Notes: generated by a model from the sequence alone, not told the origin. Positions 9,793 through 19,526 are shown, counted from the stretch's first letter. The stretch: 64,000 nt of DNA from Imbroritus primus (GCF_964332355.1 NZ_OZ201293.1:1922001-1986000); one strand, 5' to 3'. A program made the numbers and translations.

Positions 9793-10575
9793 TCACTCGA
9801 TGATCTGCATGGCGCGCCGTGCGCCAAGCACGACCTTCACGCGTTCGCCGCGTGCAGCGGGCGCACCCGCCTGGGCGGTTTGCAGTGCAGCGGCGGGATT
9901 GTAGAACTGGTAGAACTGCAGCACGGTCTTCACGTAATTCTGTGTTTCCGGATACGGCGGAATCTGGTTGCGATACTTCTGCACCGCGCCCTCTCCCGCG
10001 TTGTAGGCAGCCAGCACCAGATCGACGCGGCCCGGGAACATGCGGGTGAGCTGGCTCAGGTAACGCACGCCGGTGGGAATATTAACGGCCGGATCGTGCA
10101 GTTTCTGCTGCACCGTGCGCTTGGCATCCGCCACCACGCCGAACCGCGCGCCGGTGTCGGGAATCACCTGCATCAGGCCGATGGCACCCTTGGGCGACAC
10201 CGCCTGCGGATTGAAGCCGGATTCCACTGCCATCACCGCCTTGACCAGCGCCGGATCCACGCCATAACGATTCGCCGCACTATGAATGAGCGGCTGCATC
10301 TTCGGCAGGTTCGGGTGGTTGACCAGGTAACCGTAGAGCCGCTTGCTGTCGGCGGTCTCGGCCACCGGCCGCAGTCTCTGGACCGTAGCGGCCGGCGCAG
10401 CGCTCTCACCGGCGGCGCTGTCCTTCATGAAGAGCACATACCGTTCGTCGATCTGCTCGTTGGCAAAATGCGCCACGCCCTGCTCGTCGATGTAGCCATA
10501 GAGATCGGCATGCGCGAGCCCTGCCCCGGCCAGTCCAAGGCATAGCACCATCGTTCGCAGGCAGTGTGTTCTCAC
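9793..10575 (-). CDS. Secreted lytic transglycosylase with DUF4124 domain
   Basis: The 260-residue product has a signal peptide ending near AHA, a short DUF4124-type domain (DLYGYIDEQGVAHFANE, about residues 25-50), and a C-terminal SLT domain (about residues 110-235). The catalytic Glu lies in AVESGFNPQAVSPKGAIG, followed by GLMQVIP and AAYNAGEGAV, all family hallmarks. It cleaves the MurNAc-GlcNAc bond of peptidoglycan in the periplasm. I chose the GTG at 10575 because GGAGCAAGAG lies just upstream and it gives a clean signal peptide; the longer reading from 10650 overlaps the end of parE. It is sandwiched between parE and parC on the same strand. Confidence 0.9.
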   Translation of the reverse strand: MRTHCLRTMVLCLGLAGAGLAHADLYGYIDEQGVAHFANEQIDERYVLFMKDSAAGESAAPAATVQRLRPVAETADSKRLYGYLVNHPNLPKMQPLIHSAANRYGVDPALVKAVMAVESGFNPQAVSPKGAIGLMQVIPDTGARFGVVADAKRTVQQKLHDPAVNIPTGVRYLSQLTRMFPGRVDLVLAAYNAGEGAVQKYRNQIPPYPETQNYVKTVLQFYQFYNPAAALQTAQAGAPAARGERVKVVLGARRAMQIIE

Positions 10576-10621
10576 GCTCTTGCTCCGGATTATTCCGTTT
10601 TGGATCCCATTTTGACCGTCA

Positions 10622-12613
10622 TCAGATATCGGCCACCACCTCGTTACCACGCTCTTCCAGCCAGGCTTTGCGCGATGCGGCTTCGCCCTTGCCCATCAGC
10701 ATGTTCATCACGCCCACGGTCTGCGGCAGATCGAAGTGGCCCAGTGCCACGGGCAACAGGCGGCGCGTATCGGGATTCATGGTGGTTTCCCACAACTGCT
10801 CGGCGCTCATCTCGCCAAGACCCTTGAAGCGCGAGATCTGCCATGCGCCATCGCGTACGCCATCCTTGCGCAGCTTGTCCTCGATCGCGGTCAGCTCACC
10901 TTCGTCGAGGGCGTACAGTTTCTGCGCCGGCTTCTTGCCACGCGCCGGCGCATCCACGCGGAACAGCGGCGGCCGCGCCACATACACATGCCCGAGGTCG
11001 ATCAGCTTCGGGAAGTGCCGGAAGAACAGCGTCAGCAGCAATACCTGGATGTGCGCCCCGTCCACGTCGGCGTCCGACAGGATACAGATCTTGCCATAAC
11101 GCAGATTGCTCAGATCGGGCTCATCATCAACCCCGTGCGGATCGACACCAATGGCCACCGCGATGTCGTGCACCTCGTTGTTGGCAAACAGCCGGTCGCG
11201 TTCGGTTTCCCAGGTATTGAGCACCTTGCCGCGCAGCGGCAGGATCGCCTGGTATTCCTTGTCGCGGCCCATCTTGGCCGAGCCGCCGGCGGAATCCCCT
11301 TCCACCAGGAACAGTTCGTTGCGTGTGGTATCGGTCGATTCGCAATCGGTCAGCTTGCCCGGCAGCACCGCCACGCCGGAGCCCTTGCGCTTTTCCACCT
11401 TCTGCGCGGCGCGCGTGCGCGCCTGTGCCTGGCGGATCACCAGCTCGGCCAGCTTCTTGCCATACTCGACATGCTGGTTGAGCCAGAGTTCCAGCGCCGG
11501 CCGGCTGAAGCTGCCCACCAGCTTGACGGCATCGCGGCTGTTCAGGCGCTCCTTGATCTGGCCCTGGAACTGCGGATCGAGCACCTTGGCGGAGAGCACG
11601 AAGGACACGCGGGCGAACACATCCTCGGGCATCAGCTTCACGCCCTTGGGCTGAAGCGCATGCAATTCGATAAAACTCTTAACAGCCTGAAACAATCCTT
11701 CACGCAACCCTGACTCATGCGTGCCGCCGGCCGGCGTGGGAATCAGGTTGACGTAGGATTCGCGGACCGGCGCGCCTTCTTCGGTCCAGGCTACGACCCA
11801 GGACGCGCCCTCGCCTTCGGCAAAACCCTCTTCGGCCGGATTGGCATCGGGGTCGGCGAAATGCTCGCCTTCGAACATCGGAATGACAGGTTCGGCGCCA
11901 CTCGTCTGCGCCAGCGATTCGACCAGGTAGCCGCGCAGGCCCTGGTCGTATTGCCAGACCAGGCTATCGCCGGTCTTTTCCGTCACCAGCGTGACCTTCA
12001 CGCCCGGCAGCAGCACAGCCTTGCTGCGCAACAGGCGCTGCAGCTCGGCCAGCGGAATGGCGGCGGAATCGAAATACTTGGCGTCAGGCCAGACGCGCAC
12101 CCGTGTCCCGCGCTTTTTCTCGCCTCGCTCGGGCTTGCGCGTGGTCAGCGGCTCAATAACGTCGCCGCCCGAAAAGACGATGGAAGATGCCTGCCCGTCA
12201 CGCCAGACCATAACTTCGAGCCGCTTGGCAAGCGCATTGGTGACCGACACGCCCACGCCATGCAGGCCGCCCGAAAACGCGTAGGCGCCGCCCTTGCCTT
12301 TGTCGAACTTGCCACCGGCATGCAGGCGGGTAAAAACGATCTCGACCACCGGCACGCCTTCCTCGGGATGCATGCCGACCGGGATGCCCCGTCCGTCATC
12401 CTCGACGCTGATGCTGCCATCGGTATGGAGGGTGACGACGATCTCGTTGCCAAACCCGCCCAGCGCCTCGTCCGATGCATTGTCGATGACCTCCTGCACG
12501 ATGTGCAGGGGATTGTCGGTCCGTGTGTACATGCCGGGACGCTGCTTGACAGGTTCCAGCCCTTTCAGGACACGGATGGAGGATTCGCTGTATTGACTCG
12601 GTTTGCTCGCCAT
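10622..12613 (-). CDS. parE: DNA topoisomerase IV subunit B
   Basis: ParE is the ATPase subunit of topoisomerase IV. The 663 residues match the family. Visible parts are the GHKL ATP-binding elements (EVIDNASDEAL, DDGRGIPVGMHP, GGLHGVGVSVTNAL), the transducer domain, and the TOPRIM domain with LVEGDSAGGSAKMGRD and SDADVDGAHI. The C-terminus has RFKGLGEMSAEQLWETTMNP. The gene starts a minus-strand series with the transglycosylase and parC, and is divergent from an MFS gene. Confidence 0.97.
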   Translation of the reverse strand: MASKPSQYSESSIRVLKGLEPVKQRPGMYTRTDNPLHIVQEVIDNASDEALGGFGNEIVVTLHTDGSISVEDDGRGIPVGMHPEEGVPVVEIVFTRLHAGGKFDKGKGGAYAFSGGLHGVGVSVTNALAKRLEVMVWRDGQASSIVFSGGDVIEPLTTRKPERGEKKRGTRVRVWPDAKYFDSAAIPLAELQRLLRSKAVLLPGVKVTLVTEKTGDSLVWQYDQGLRGYLVESLAQTSGAEPVIPMFEGEHFADPDANPAEEGFAEGEGASWVVAWTEEGAPVRESYVNLIPTPAGGTHESGLREGLFQAVKSFIELHALQPKGVKLMPEDVFARVSFVLSAKVLDPQFQGQIKERLNSRDAVKLVGSFSRPALELWLNQHVEYGKKLAELVIRQAQARTRAAQKVEKRKGSGVAVLPGKLTDCESTDTTRNELFLVEGDSAGGSAKMGRDKEYQAILPLRGKVLNTWETERDRLFANNEVHDIAVAIGVDPHGVDDEPDLSNLRYGKICILSDADVDGAHIQVLLLTLFFRHFPKLIDLGHVYVARPPLFRVDAPARGKKPAQKLYALDEGELTAIEDKLRKDGVRDGAWQISRFKGLGEMSAEQLWETTMNPDTRRLLPVALGHFDLPQTVGVMNMLMGKGEAASRKAWLEERGNEVVADI

Positions 12614-12962
12614 GGATGTGCAAGGATGGTCGTCGGCCCGTGGCGGTCTGCCAGCGGGAAACAGACCGCATTGTAATGGATTGGGGCCCGGGTCCGTGCG
12701 GGATGGCTCGACCGGCGCCCGGCCCTACCCGTGCCAGGGGAAAACGGTCGTCCGGCCGCATGTCGGCGAAACATCGCTTGCCAGCCAATGCCTCACCCCC
12801 CGGTGGCGTGCCCCAGCGAGGTCCGGCAGGGTACAGTCGCGAGGCCGGGCGCTGCCAGCAGATTTCGCCCGCCGGGAGTACACTGCGTCACGCCCGCGCG
12901 ACTTGCGGCCCGCCGCTCCGGATGGCCGCCCGCGCCCACCGCTTGCCTTTCGCCCAGCCATC
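12614..12962. other. Divergent region between parE and an MFS gene
   Basis: These 349 GC-rich bases must hold both promoters. On the minus strand TACAAT (plus positions 12670-12675) could be a -10 for parE, but no good -35 accompanies it. Open frames crossing the region are extensions of the MFS frame without ribosome-binding sites. I see nothing else. Confidence 0.35.
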
Positions 12963-14192
12963 ATGCAACGCCGCCCGCTCTCCCTCACTACCGTCCTGAT
13001 CTGCGGTGGCCTGCTCGTCACCATGTCCATGGGCATCCGGCACGGCTTCGGCCTGTTCAACCTGCCCATCACCCAGGCGCACGGCTGGAGCCGTGAGACG
13101 TTTGCCTTTGCGCTGGCGCTGCAGAATCTCGTCTGGGGCTTTACACAGCCGCTGGCCGGCGCGCTGTCGGACCGTTTTGGCGCTTACCGCGTGATGTTGC
13201 TCGGTGCAGCCCTGTATGTCGGCGGCCTCGTAATCATGGCGCTGGCCACGACCGGCACAGCGTTTGCCTCGGGCGCCGGAGTGATCATCGGTATTGCCCA
13301 GGCCGGCACGACCTATAGCGTGGTCTATGGCGTAATCGGCCGCACCGCCTCGCCCGACAAGCGTGTCTGGGCCATGGGCATCGCGGCGGCAGCCGGGTCG
13401 TTCGGCCAGTTCCTGATGATTCCGCTGGAGCAGAGCCTGATTACGCATCTGGGCTGGCAGGACGCGCTATTGCTCCTGGCCGTATGCGCCGCCGCCATGT
13501 TCCCACTGGCTGTCGCCCTGCGCGAGCGCGATTTCGTCCCGCATGCCACCGCGCACCAGCAGACCATGTGGCAGGCGGTGCGCGAGGCTTTCTCCCATCG
13601 CGGCTTCCAGCTGCTTTCGCTCGGTTATTTCGTGTGCGGTTTCCAGGTGGTGTTCATTGCCGTGCACCTCGCGCCCTATCTCAAGGACAGCGGATTGACC
13701 GATGCGAGCGTGGCCACCGTGGCGCTGGCGCTGGTCGGCCTGTTCAACGTCTTCGGCACCTATACCGCCGGCGCGCTGGGCCAGCGCATGAGCAAACCCC
13801 ACCTGCTGGCATTCATCTACTTTGCCCGTTCGGTGGTTATCGCTTTCTACCTGCTGCTGCCGCTCACGCCGCTTTCGACGTGGATCTTTGCGTCGCTGAT
13901 GGGCCTGCTGTGGCTGTCGACGATTCCGCTGACCAACGGCGTGATCGCCAATGTGTTCGGCGTGCAGTACCTGTCGATGCTGTCGGGCTTTGTGTTTCTG
14001 ATGCACCAGTTCGGCAGCTTCCTGGGCGCGTGGCTGGGCGGCTACCTGTATGACCGCACCGGCGGCTATACGACGGTATGGCTGATTGCCATCGCCCTCG
14101 GCGTGGTGGCCGCGCTGGCCAACCTGCCGATCCGCGAGACGGCGGTGCGGCGTGCGCCACTGCCAGTACAAAGCCCGTCCGGTCAGGCATGA
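12963..14192 (+). CDS. MFS transporter
   Basis: This is a 409-residue inner-membrane carrier of the major facilitator superfamily with about 12 hydrophobic helices. The start MQRRPLSLTTVLICGG immediately precedes helix 1. The conserved loop between helices 2 and 3 is seen as GALSDRFGAYRVM (G-x-L-x-D-R type). A second-half repeat starts near residue 210. The substrate is unknown: the SMGIRHGFGLFNLP start is typical of MFS proteins near monocarboxylate and oxalate/formate exchangers, but that is not enough to name a cargo. The in-frame TTG start at 12603 would add 120 low-quality residues and is rejected. Confidence 0.9.
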   Translation: MQRRPLSLTTVLICGGLLVTMSMGIRHGFGLFNLPITQAHGWSRETFAFALALQNLVWGFTQPLAGALSDRFGAYRVMLLGAALYVGGLVIMALATTGTAFASGAGVIIGIAQAGTTYSVVYGVIGRTASPDKRVWAMGIAAAAGSFGQFLMIPLEQSLITHLGWQDALLLLAVCAAAMFPLAVALRERDFVPHATAHQQTMWQAVREAFSHRGFQLLSLGYFVCGFQVVFIAVHLAPYLKDSGLTDASVATVALALVGLFNVFGTYTAGALGQRMSKPHLLAFIYFARSVVIAFYLLLPLTPLSTWIFASLMGLLWLSTIPLTNGVIANVFGVQYLSMLSGFVFLMHQFGSFLGAWLGGYLYDRTGGYTTVWLIAIALGVVAALANLPIRETAVRRAPLPVQSPSGQA

Positions 14193-14326
14193 CACAGGCG
14201 CGCCGCTGGCCTCGCATCCTCGTGTGGAGCGCCGTCGCGGTGGCGCTGGCGCTAACGTTCGCCCTCTACCTGCGGCCGTCGTTCCTGTTCGACGTGACCA
14301 ACCAGATCCTGGTCTGGTGCGGCTGA
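14189..14326 (+). CDS. 45-residue single-helix membrane protein
   Basis: This short gene overlaps the MFS stop codon as ATGA, so it is probably translationally coupled to it. The product MTQARRWPRILVWSAVAVAL... has a basic N-terminus and one hydrophobic helix, and ends LVWCG. The exact coupling and typical small-membrane-protein layout make it a likely real gene. The function is unknown; it might be an accessory to the transporter. Confidence 0.6.
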   Translation: MTQARRWPRILVWSAVAVALALTFALYLRPSFLFDVTNQILVWCG

Positions 14327-14382
14327 CCCGGGCGGCGTGGAGTTACTGGCTCCCGGCCGGGATCACTGCGGCACGGACGGAC

Positions 14383-16314
14383 TCAGGCCTCGCCGCGCAT
14401 CTTGCGCTCGAGCGCGTCCTGCCGTTCCAGCGCCTCGAGCAACTCTTCCTCGATCTGCTCGAAACGGCTCGCCAGGCCGGCCGCACGCTCTGGCTCGCTG
14501 ACATACAGCGAGCCATCCTCGAGCAAGGCTGAAATGCTCTTCTGCTCCGCTTCGAGTGCTTCCATCTGCGCGGGCAGCGCATCCAACTCGCGCTGCTCCT
14601 TGTAGCTCAGCTTAACCGGGCGTGTTACAGCCGGTGCCACGGCCTCGGCCTTGGGCTGAACCGGTGCCGACACCATAGCCGGCTTGCGCGCCTGGCGGTC
14701 TGCCGCCAGTTCCGCCGCGCGCGCCGACTGCTGCTGCCAGTCGCTGTAGCCGCCGACATACTCCCGCCACACGCCGTTCCCCTCCGCTGCAATCGTCGAA
14801 GTGACGACATTGTCGAGGAATGCCCGGTCGTGCGACACCAGGAAGACCGTGCCGCCAAAATCCTGCAACAGCTCTTCGAGCAGTTCGAGGGTTTCGATAT
14901 CGAGATCGTTGGTCGGTTCGTCGAGCACAAGGACATTGGCTGGCCGCGCAAACAGACGCGCCAGCAACAGGCGGTTGCGTTCGCCGCCGGACAGCGAGCG
15001 GACCGGTGAGCGGGCGCGCTCGGGCGCGAACAGGAAGTCGCCAAGGTAGCTCATCACATGCTTGCGCTGCCCATTCACCTCCACCCAGTCGCTGCCCGGA
15101 CTGATGGTATCGGCCAGCGAGCGGTCCAGATCGAGCTGGGCGCGCATCTGGTCGAAGTACGCCACCTGCAGGTTGCTGCCGTTGCGTACCGTGCCGCTGT
15201 CGGGCGGCAACTCGCCGAGGATCAGCCGCAGCAGGGTCGTCTTGCCGACGCCATTGGAACCGATCAGCCCGACCTTGTCGCCGCGCAGCAGCGTCGCGGA
15301 GAAGTCGCGTACCACCACGCGTTCGCCATAGGCCTTGGAGACATTCTCCAGTTCCGCGACAATCTTGCCAGAGCGTTCTGCCACGGCCACTTCCAGCCGC
15401 ACATTACCCTGCACTTCCCGGCGTGCTGCGCGCTCCAGGCGCATCGACTCGAGCCGCTGGATGCGGGCCACGCTGCGCGTGCGGCGGGCTTCCACACCCT
15501 TGCGGATCCAGACTTCTTCCTGAGCCAGCAGCTTGTCGAACTTCGCCTGCTCGACCTGCTCGTTCGCCAGCAACTCAGCCTTGCGAGCCTGATAGGCGGA
15601 GAAGTTGCCCGGAAAGCTCAGCAGCCGTCCGCGATCGAGCTCGATGATGCGCGTCGCCACGCGATCCAGGAAGGCCCGGTCGTGCGTGATGAACAGCAGG
15701 CTGCCGCGAAAACCGATCAGTAGATCCTCCAGCCAGCGGATCGACGCCACATCAAGGTGGTTGGTCGGCTCGTCGAGCAACAGCACATCGGGCTGCGCTA
15801 CCAGGCCTTGCGCCAGCGCAACACGCTTCTGCATGCCGCCGGACAAGGCGCCGAGCCGGGCATCCGGCGCCAGGCCGAGCTGGTTGAGCGTAGTCTCCAC
15901 GCGCGTACGCACCTGCCAGCCATCGGCAGCGTCGATGGCAGTCTGCAGCGCGTGAAGGCGCGCCATGGCTGCATCGCCGTGGTCGTGCTCCAGCGCAGCG
16001 GTGGCGGCATCGTATTCCTGCAGCAGTTGCGTGATCTCGCCCAAGCCCTGCGCGACGGCATCGTAGACCGACATCTGCGGGTCGAAATCCGGCTCCTGCG
16101 CCACATAGGCTGTCGTCAGGCCGTTCTGCCGGGAAACCAGGCCATCGTCCAATGCCGCCTGCCCCGCAATGATCTTCAGCAGCGAGGATTTGCCGGTGCC
16201 ATTGCGGCCGATCAACCCGACGCGTTCGCCGGCTTCGAGCGCAAAATCGGCGTGGTCCAGCAAGGCCACATGCCCGAAGGCAAGTTGGGCGTCAGAAAGC
16301 GAAAAAATGGCCAT
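14383..16314 (-). CDS. uup: ABC-F ATPase Uup
   Basis: The 643-residue soluble protein has two ABC ATPase domains. The first has Walker A GRNGTGKSS, signature LSGGMQKRVALAQ and Walker B LLLDEPTNHLD. The second has GSNGVGKTT, LSGGERNRLLLAR and VLDEPTNDLD. A linker between them and a C-terminal Glu-rich coiled coil (about residues 560-640) identify the Uup branch of the ABC-F family, proteins that act on ribosomes or on DNA transposition rather than in transport. The start at ATG 16314 gives MAIFSLSDAQLAFGH, directly before the first domain; an upstream in-frame start adds 24 unrelated residues. It is convergent with the small gene ending at 14326. Confidence 0.94.
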   Translation of the reverse strand: MAIFSLSDAQLAFGHVALLDHADFALEAGERVGLIGRNGTGKSSLLKIIAGQAALDDGLVSRQNGLTTAYVAQEPDFDPQMSVYDAVAQGLGEITQLLQEYDAATAALEHDHGDAAMARLHALQTAIDAADGWQVRTRVETTLNQLGLAPDARLGALSGGMQKRVALAQGLVAQPDVLLLDEPTNHLDVASIRWLEDLLIGFRGSLLFITHDRAFLDRVATRIIELDRGRLLSFPGNFSAYQARKAELLANEQVEQAKFDKLLAQEEVWIRKGVEARRTRSVARIQRLESMRLERAARREVQGNVRLEVAVAERSGKIVAELENVSKAYGERVVVRDFSATLLRGDKVGLIGSNGVGKTTLLRLILGELPPDSGTVRNGSNLQVAYFDQMRAQLDLDRSLADTISPGSDWVEVNGQRKHVMSYLGDFLFAPERARSPVRSLSGGERNRLLLARLFARPANVLVLDEPTNDLDIETLELLEELLQDFGGTVFLVSHDRAFLDNVVTSTIAAEGNGVWREYVGGYSDWQQQSARAAELAADRQARKPAMVSAPVQPKAEAVAPAVTRPVKLSYKEQRELDALPAQMEALEAEQKSISALLEDGSLYVSEPERAAGLASRFEQIEEELLEALERQDALERKMRGEA

Positions 16315-16849
16315 GGCAACAAGATGAGGGGAAGACGAACGCGCTGAAACCGCCCCGCGAACCTCCAGGGGCACACGGCGTGGCAACGCAAAGACGCGTA
16401 TTGTAGCGGGTCGTAAGATGGGCCTTGTACGCTACGGAGCAAACGCCCGCGGCGACCGCCAAAGCACACAGGCGGCTCGATAAAAACAGGATGGCCACGC
16501 GGGAAAACCGGCAGGCAACAAAAAGGCCCGCAGATGCGGGCCCCAAATCTCTCCTGAATGCCTTGCGAACAAAGCATGGACGGAGTGTAGTACACCCGTG
16601 GGGTGCCGCTGAAGTCGGAGTTTTACGTAAGGGTAAATGCGCATGCGCATCCGGCATCCCTCCATCGGCGTCTCTTTCGCCTGACTTTCGCACCATCTCG
16701 GCGCACTCGCCGGGAGATCGATGGGCCACTTGCGCGGCGCAATTTTCGGTAACTGCGCGGAATTGCGGGTATAGTCTTAGCTCCGCAGCTTTGCGCATGG
16801 CGGTCGAACGGGTCCCGGCCCGGCCGGGCGGACCGTGCGCGCACTCTCA
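16315..16849. other. Long divergent region between uup and the CBS-domain gene
   Basis: About 535 bases carry no protein gene that I can support. They contain the orphan minus-strand terminator at 16518-16543 with a possible short transcript upstream of it (to about 16600). A TATAGT hexamer at 16770-16775 is a candidate -10 for the downstream plus-strand gene; its -35 is weak. Confidence 0.45.
16518..16543 (-). terminator. Orphan rho-independent terminator on the minus strand
   Basis: Read on the minus strand, GGCCCGCA and TGCGGGCC form a perfect 8-base stem with a two-base centre, followed by TTTTTG. No protein gene ends here on that strand: the next one in that direction, uup, starts 200 bases further on. 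It may terminate a small RNA. Confidence 0.75.
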
Positions 16850-18148
16850 ATGGACATAGCCTTAATTTTTTTCCTGATTCTCTGCAATGGCATCTTTGCC
16901 ATGTCTGAAATTGCCGTCGTATCCGCGCGTAAGACGCGGCTGCAACGGCTGATGGAGGAGGGTCGGGCCGATGCGGCAGCCGCCCTCGCCCTGCACAACG
17001 AACCCTCCACATTTCTCTCGACCGTCCAGGTCGGTATCACCACCATCGGCATCCTGAGCGGCGCCATCGGCGAAAATGCCTTGGCCATGCCGATGCGTGA
17101 ATGGCTGCGCGAGTTCCCGGCCATCGCGCCCTACGCCGACGGCCTGGCCTTTGCCTTGGTCATCGCCTTCATCACCTTCCTCTCCGTGGTCGTCGGCGAA
17201 CTGGTGCCGAAGCGCCTGGCTCTGCTGGCTCCGGAAACCATCGCCATGCTGATTGCCCGGCCGATGACCTGGCTATCGGTTATTGCCCGTCCGATCGTCT
17301 TTGCGCTGTCGTGGTCCAGTTCGGCCATCCTGAAGCTACTGCGTGCGTCGCGCCCGGACGAGCCGCCAGTGACCAACGAGGAGATCAAGACGCTGATGGA
17401 GCAAGGCGCGGAGTTCGGCGTGTTCCATGCCAGCGAACAGGCCATCGTCTCCAATGTGCTGCGGCTGGACGAACAGCGCATCGGCGCCATCATGACGCCG
17501 CGCAAGGATATCGTGTGGATCGACCTCGAGGACGACCGCGACGCAATCCGGGCCGCGGTGCTGGAGAGCCCCTATTCGCGCATCGTGGTCTGCCGCCACG
17601 GCCTGGAGAACATCGAAGGCATCCTGCAGATCAGCGACCTGACCAAGCAGTTGCTCACCGACCAGCCGATTTCGCTGGAAAGCGTCTTGCGCACTCCGCT
17701 ATACGTGCCGGAAACGATCACCACCACGCAGATGCTCGAAAGCTTCCGCCGTGCGCGGCTGCACTTCGGCCTGATCGTCGACGAGTACGGTGACCTGCAG
17801 GGCCTGGTCACGCTGACCGACGTACTGACGGCCATCGTCGGCGATCTGCCGAACGACAGCGAAGCGGCAGCCGCCGACGCCGTGCGCCGCGAAGACGGCA
17901 CGTGGCTGATCGACGGCGCGATGACACTGGAACGCTTCGGCCAACTGATGAATATCGATCGCTTCGAGAACGACCGCGGCGACGATTTCCACACGATGGG
18001 CGGTTTTGCCATGCACTACCTCGGCCGTATTCCCGCCGTGGCGGACCGCTTTGAACGCGGGGGCTTTACTTTCGAGATCGTCGACATGGATCGTAACCGT
18101 GTCGACAAGATGCTGGTGACGCCACCGCCCGAAGAACCCGAACTCTGA
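16850..18148 (+). CDS. Hemolysin/CorC-type membrane protein with CBS domains
   Basis: The 432-residue protein has an N-terminal DUF21/CNNM transmembrane domain (residues 1-180, three or four helices, including FLILCNGIFAMSEIAVVSARKT cut by charged residues). A tandem CBS pair follows (about 200-335, with MTPRKDIVWIDLEDD and the second at LHFGLIVDEYGDLQGLVTLTDVL). A C-terminal CorC/HlyC domain completes it (about 350-432). This layout belongs to the TlyC/YtfL/CNNM group, linked to Mg2+ or other cation transport; true haemolysis is doubtful. A GTG five codons upstream (16835) is an alternative start. Confidence 0.92.
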   Translation: MDIALIFFLILCNGIFAMSEIAVVSARKTRLQRLMEEGRADAAAALALHNEPSTFLSTVQVGITTIGILSGAIGENALAMPMREWLREFPAIAPYADGLAFALVIAFITFLSVVVGELVPKRLALLAPETIAMLIARPMTWLSVIARPIVFALSWSSSAILKLLRASRPDEPPVTNEEIKTLMEQGAEFGVFHASEQAIVSNVLRLDEQRIGAIMTPRKDIVWIDLEDDRDAIRAAVLESPYSRIVVCRHGLENIEGILQISDLTKQLLTDQPISLESVLRTPLYVPETITTTQMLESFRRARLHFGLIVDEYGDLQGLVTLTDVLTAIVGDLPNDSEAAAADAVRREDGTWLIDGAMTLERFGQLMNIDRFENDRGDDFHTMGGFAMHYLGRIPAVADRFERGGFTFEIVDMDRNRVDKMLVTPPPEEPEL

Positions 18149-18201
18149 TAGCCGGGCCGAACCGACTGCTGATCGGGGCCGGCCGTTGAATCCGCAAGCC
18201 C

Positions 18202-19404
18202 ATGCCGCCGACTGCCCGCTCCGACCGCCCCGCGATCCGCTCCCCGCTCTCCGATCTGTCGCTGTCCGCCGTGGTGGCCGGTTTCGTCGCCACGCTCACC
18301 GGCTACGCCAGCTCGTTGGTCCTGATTATCCAAGCCGGTCAGGCTGCCGGCCTCGGCTCGGACCTGATCGTGTCGTGGATCTGGGCCACCTCCATCGGTA
18401 CGGCCATCACGTCGATCTTCCTGTCACTCACCACGCGCACGCCCATCGGCATCGCATGGTCCACACCCGGCGCGGCGCTGCTGATCGCCAGCCTGCCCAC
18501 GGTGCCCTACCCAGAAGCTATCGGCGCCTTTTTATTCGCGGCGGTGCTGATGATCATCGTGGGCGTCACCGGGTGGTTCGACAAACTGATCCGCGCACTG
18601 CCGGCATCGATTGCAGCCGCGCTGCTCGCTGGCATCCTGTTCCGCATCAGCATGGACATGTTCGTGTCGGCACAGAGCCAGACCTCGCTGATCCTGCCGC
18701 TGGTGGCTGCCTACCTGCTCGCCAAGCGCTTTATCCCGCGCTATGCGGTACTGACCGTGCTGGTGCTTGGCATGGCGCTCGCCGCCGCGCATGGCGACCT
18801 GCATACCGAGCAGGTCACGCTGGCGTTCGGACTGCCCGTGTGGACGACACCCGCTTTCTCGATGCAGTCGTGCATCAGCATCGGCATTCCACTGTTCGTG
18901 GTGGCGCTGGCATCGCAGAACATTCCCGGACTGGCCGTGCTGCGTGCCGATGGCTACACCCTGCCCGCCTCTCCGCTGATCAGCGCCACCGGCATCGCCT
19001 CGCTCGTCTCAGCACCGTTCGGCTCCCACGGCATCAACCTCGCCGCCATTACCGCCGCCATGTGCACCGGCCCGAGCGCCCACGAGGATCCGTCGCGGCG
19101 CTACATGGCAGCGGTAGCGTGCGGTGTTTTCTATCTGATCGGCGGTACGCTGAGTGCGTCGATTGCCAGCATCTTCGGCGCCTTCCCGAAGGCGCTCATC
19201 CTATCGATTGCCGGACTCGCCCTGCTGGGTTCCATCGCCAACGGCCTGTCCGGCGCCATGAGCGACCCGCAAGAGCGCGAACCCGCCCTCTTCACCTTCA
19301 TGATCACGGCCTCGGGCCTGACGCTGTTCGGTATCGGCTCAGCCTTCTGGGGACTGGTCGGCGGACTGCTGGCCCTGCTTCTGTTGCGGCAGCGGTCGCG
19401 CTGA
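18202..19404 (+). CDS. benE: BenE-family (benzoate/H+ symporter type) permease
   Basis: This 400-residue inner-membrane protein has about 12 hydrophobic segments and BenE signatures such as GYASSLVLIIQAGQAAGLG, TPIGIAWSTPGAALL and PFGSHGINLAAITAAMCTG. The family is described as benzoate/proton symport. No benzoate catabolic genes are in the window, so the true substrate may differ. It starts 53 bases after the CBS-domain gene on the same strand and may share its transcript. Confidence 0.92.
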   Translation: MPPTARSDRPAIRSPLSDLSLSAVVAGFVATLTGYASSLVLIIQAGQAAGLGSDLIVSWIWATSIGTAITSIFLSLTTRTPIGIAWSTPGAALLIASLPTVPYPEAIGAFLFAAVLMIIVGVTGWFDKLIRALPASIAAALLAGILFRISMDMFVSAQSQTSLILPLVAAYLLAKRFIPRYAVLTVLVLGMALAAAHGDLHTEQVTLAFGLPVWTTPAFSMQSCISIGIPLFVVALASQNIPGLAVLRADGYTLPASPLISATGIASLVSAPFGSHGINLAAITAAMCTGPSAHEDPSRRYMAAVACGVFYLIGGTLSASIASIFGAFPKALILSIAGLALLGSIANGLSGAMSDPQEREPALFTFMITASGLTLFGIGSAFWGLVGGLLALLLLRQRSR

Positions 19405-19526
19405 GCTTCGCACTGCGCCTCCCCTCGATCCCTACGCCTGTGCAGATGGCGATACGCAGCGACTTCTGCATTGGCACGCGAGTGGAGTAGAATGCGCGTG
19501 CTGCACGGCACACCGCTGCAGCGTGT

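Noticed and set aside
8045..9904. 619-codon open frame opposite parC
   Set aside because: High-GC shadow of parC; its residues (Arg, His and Gln runs) resemble no family.
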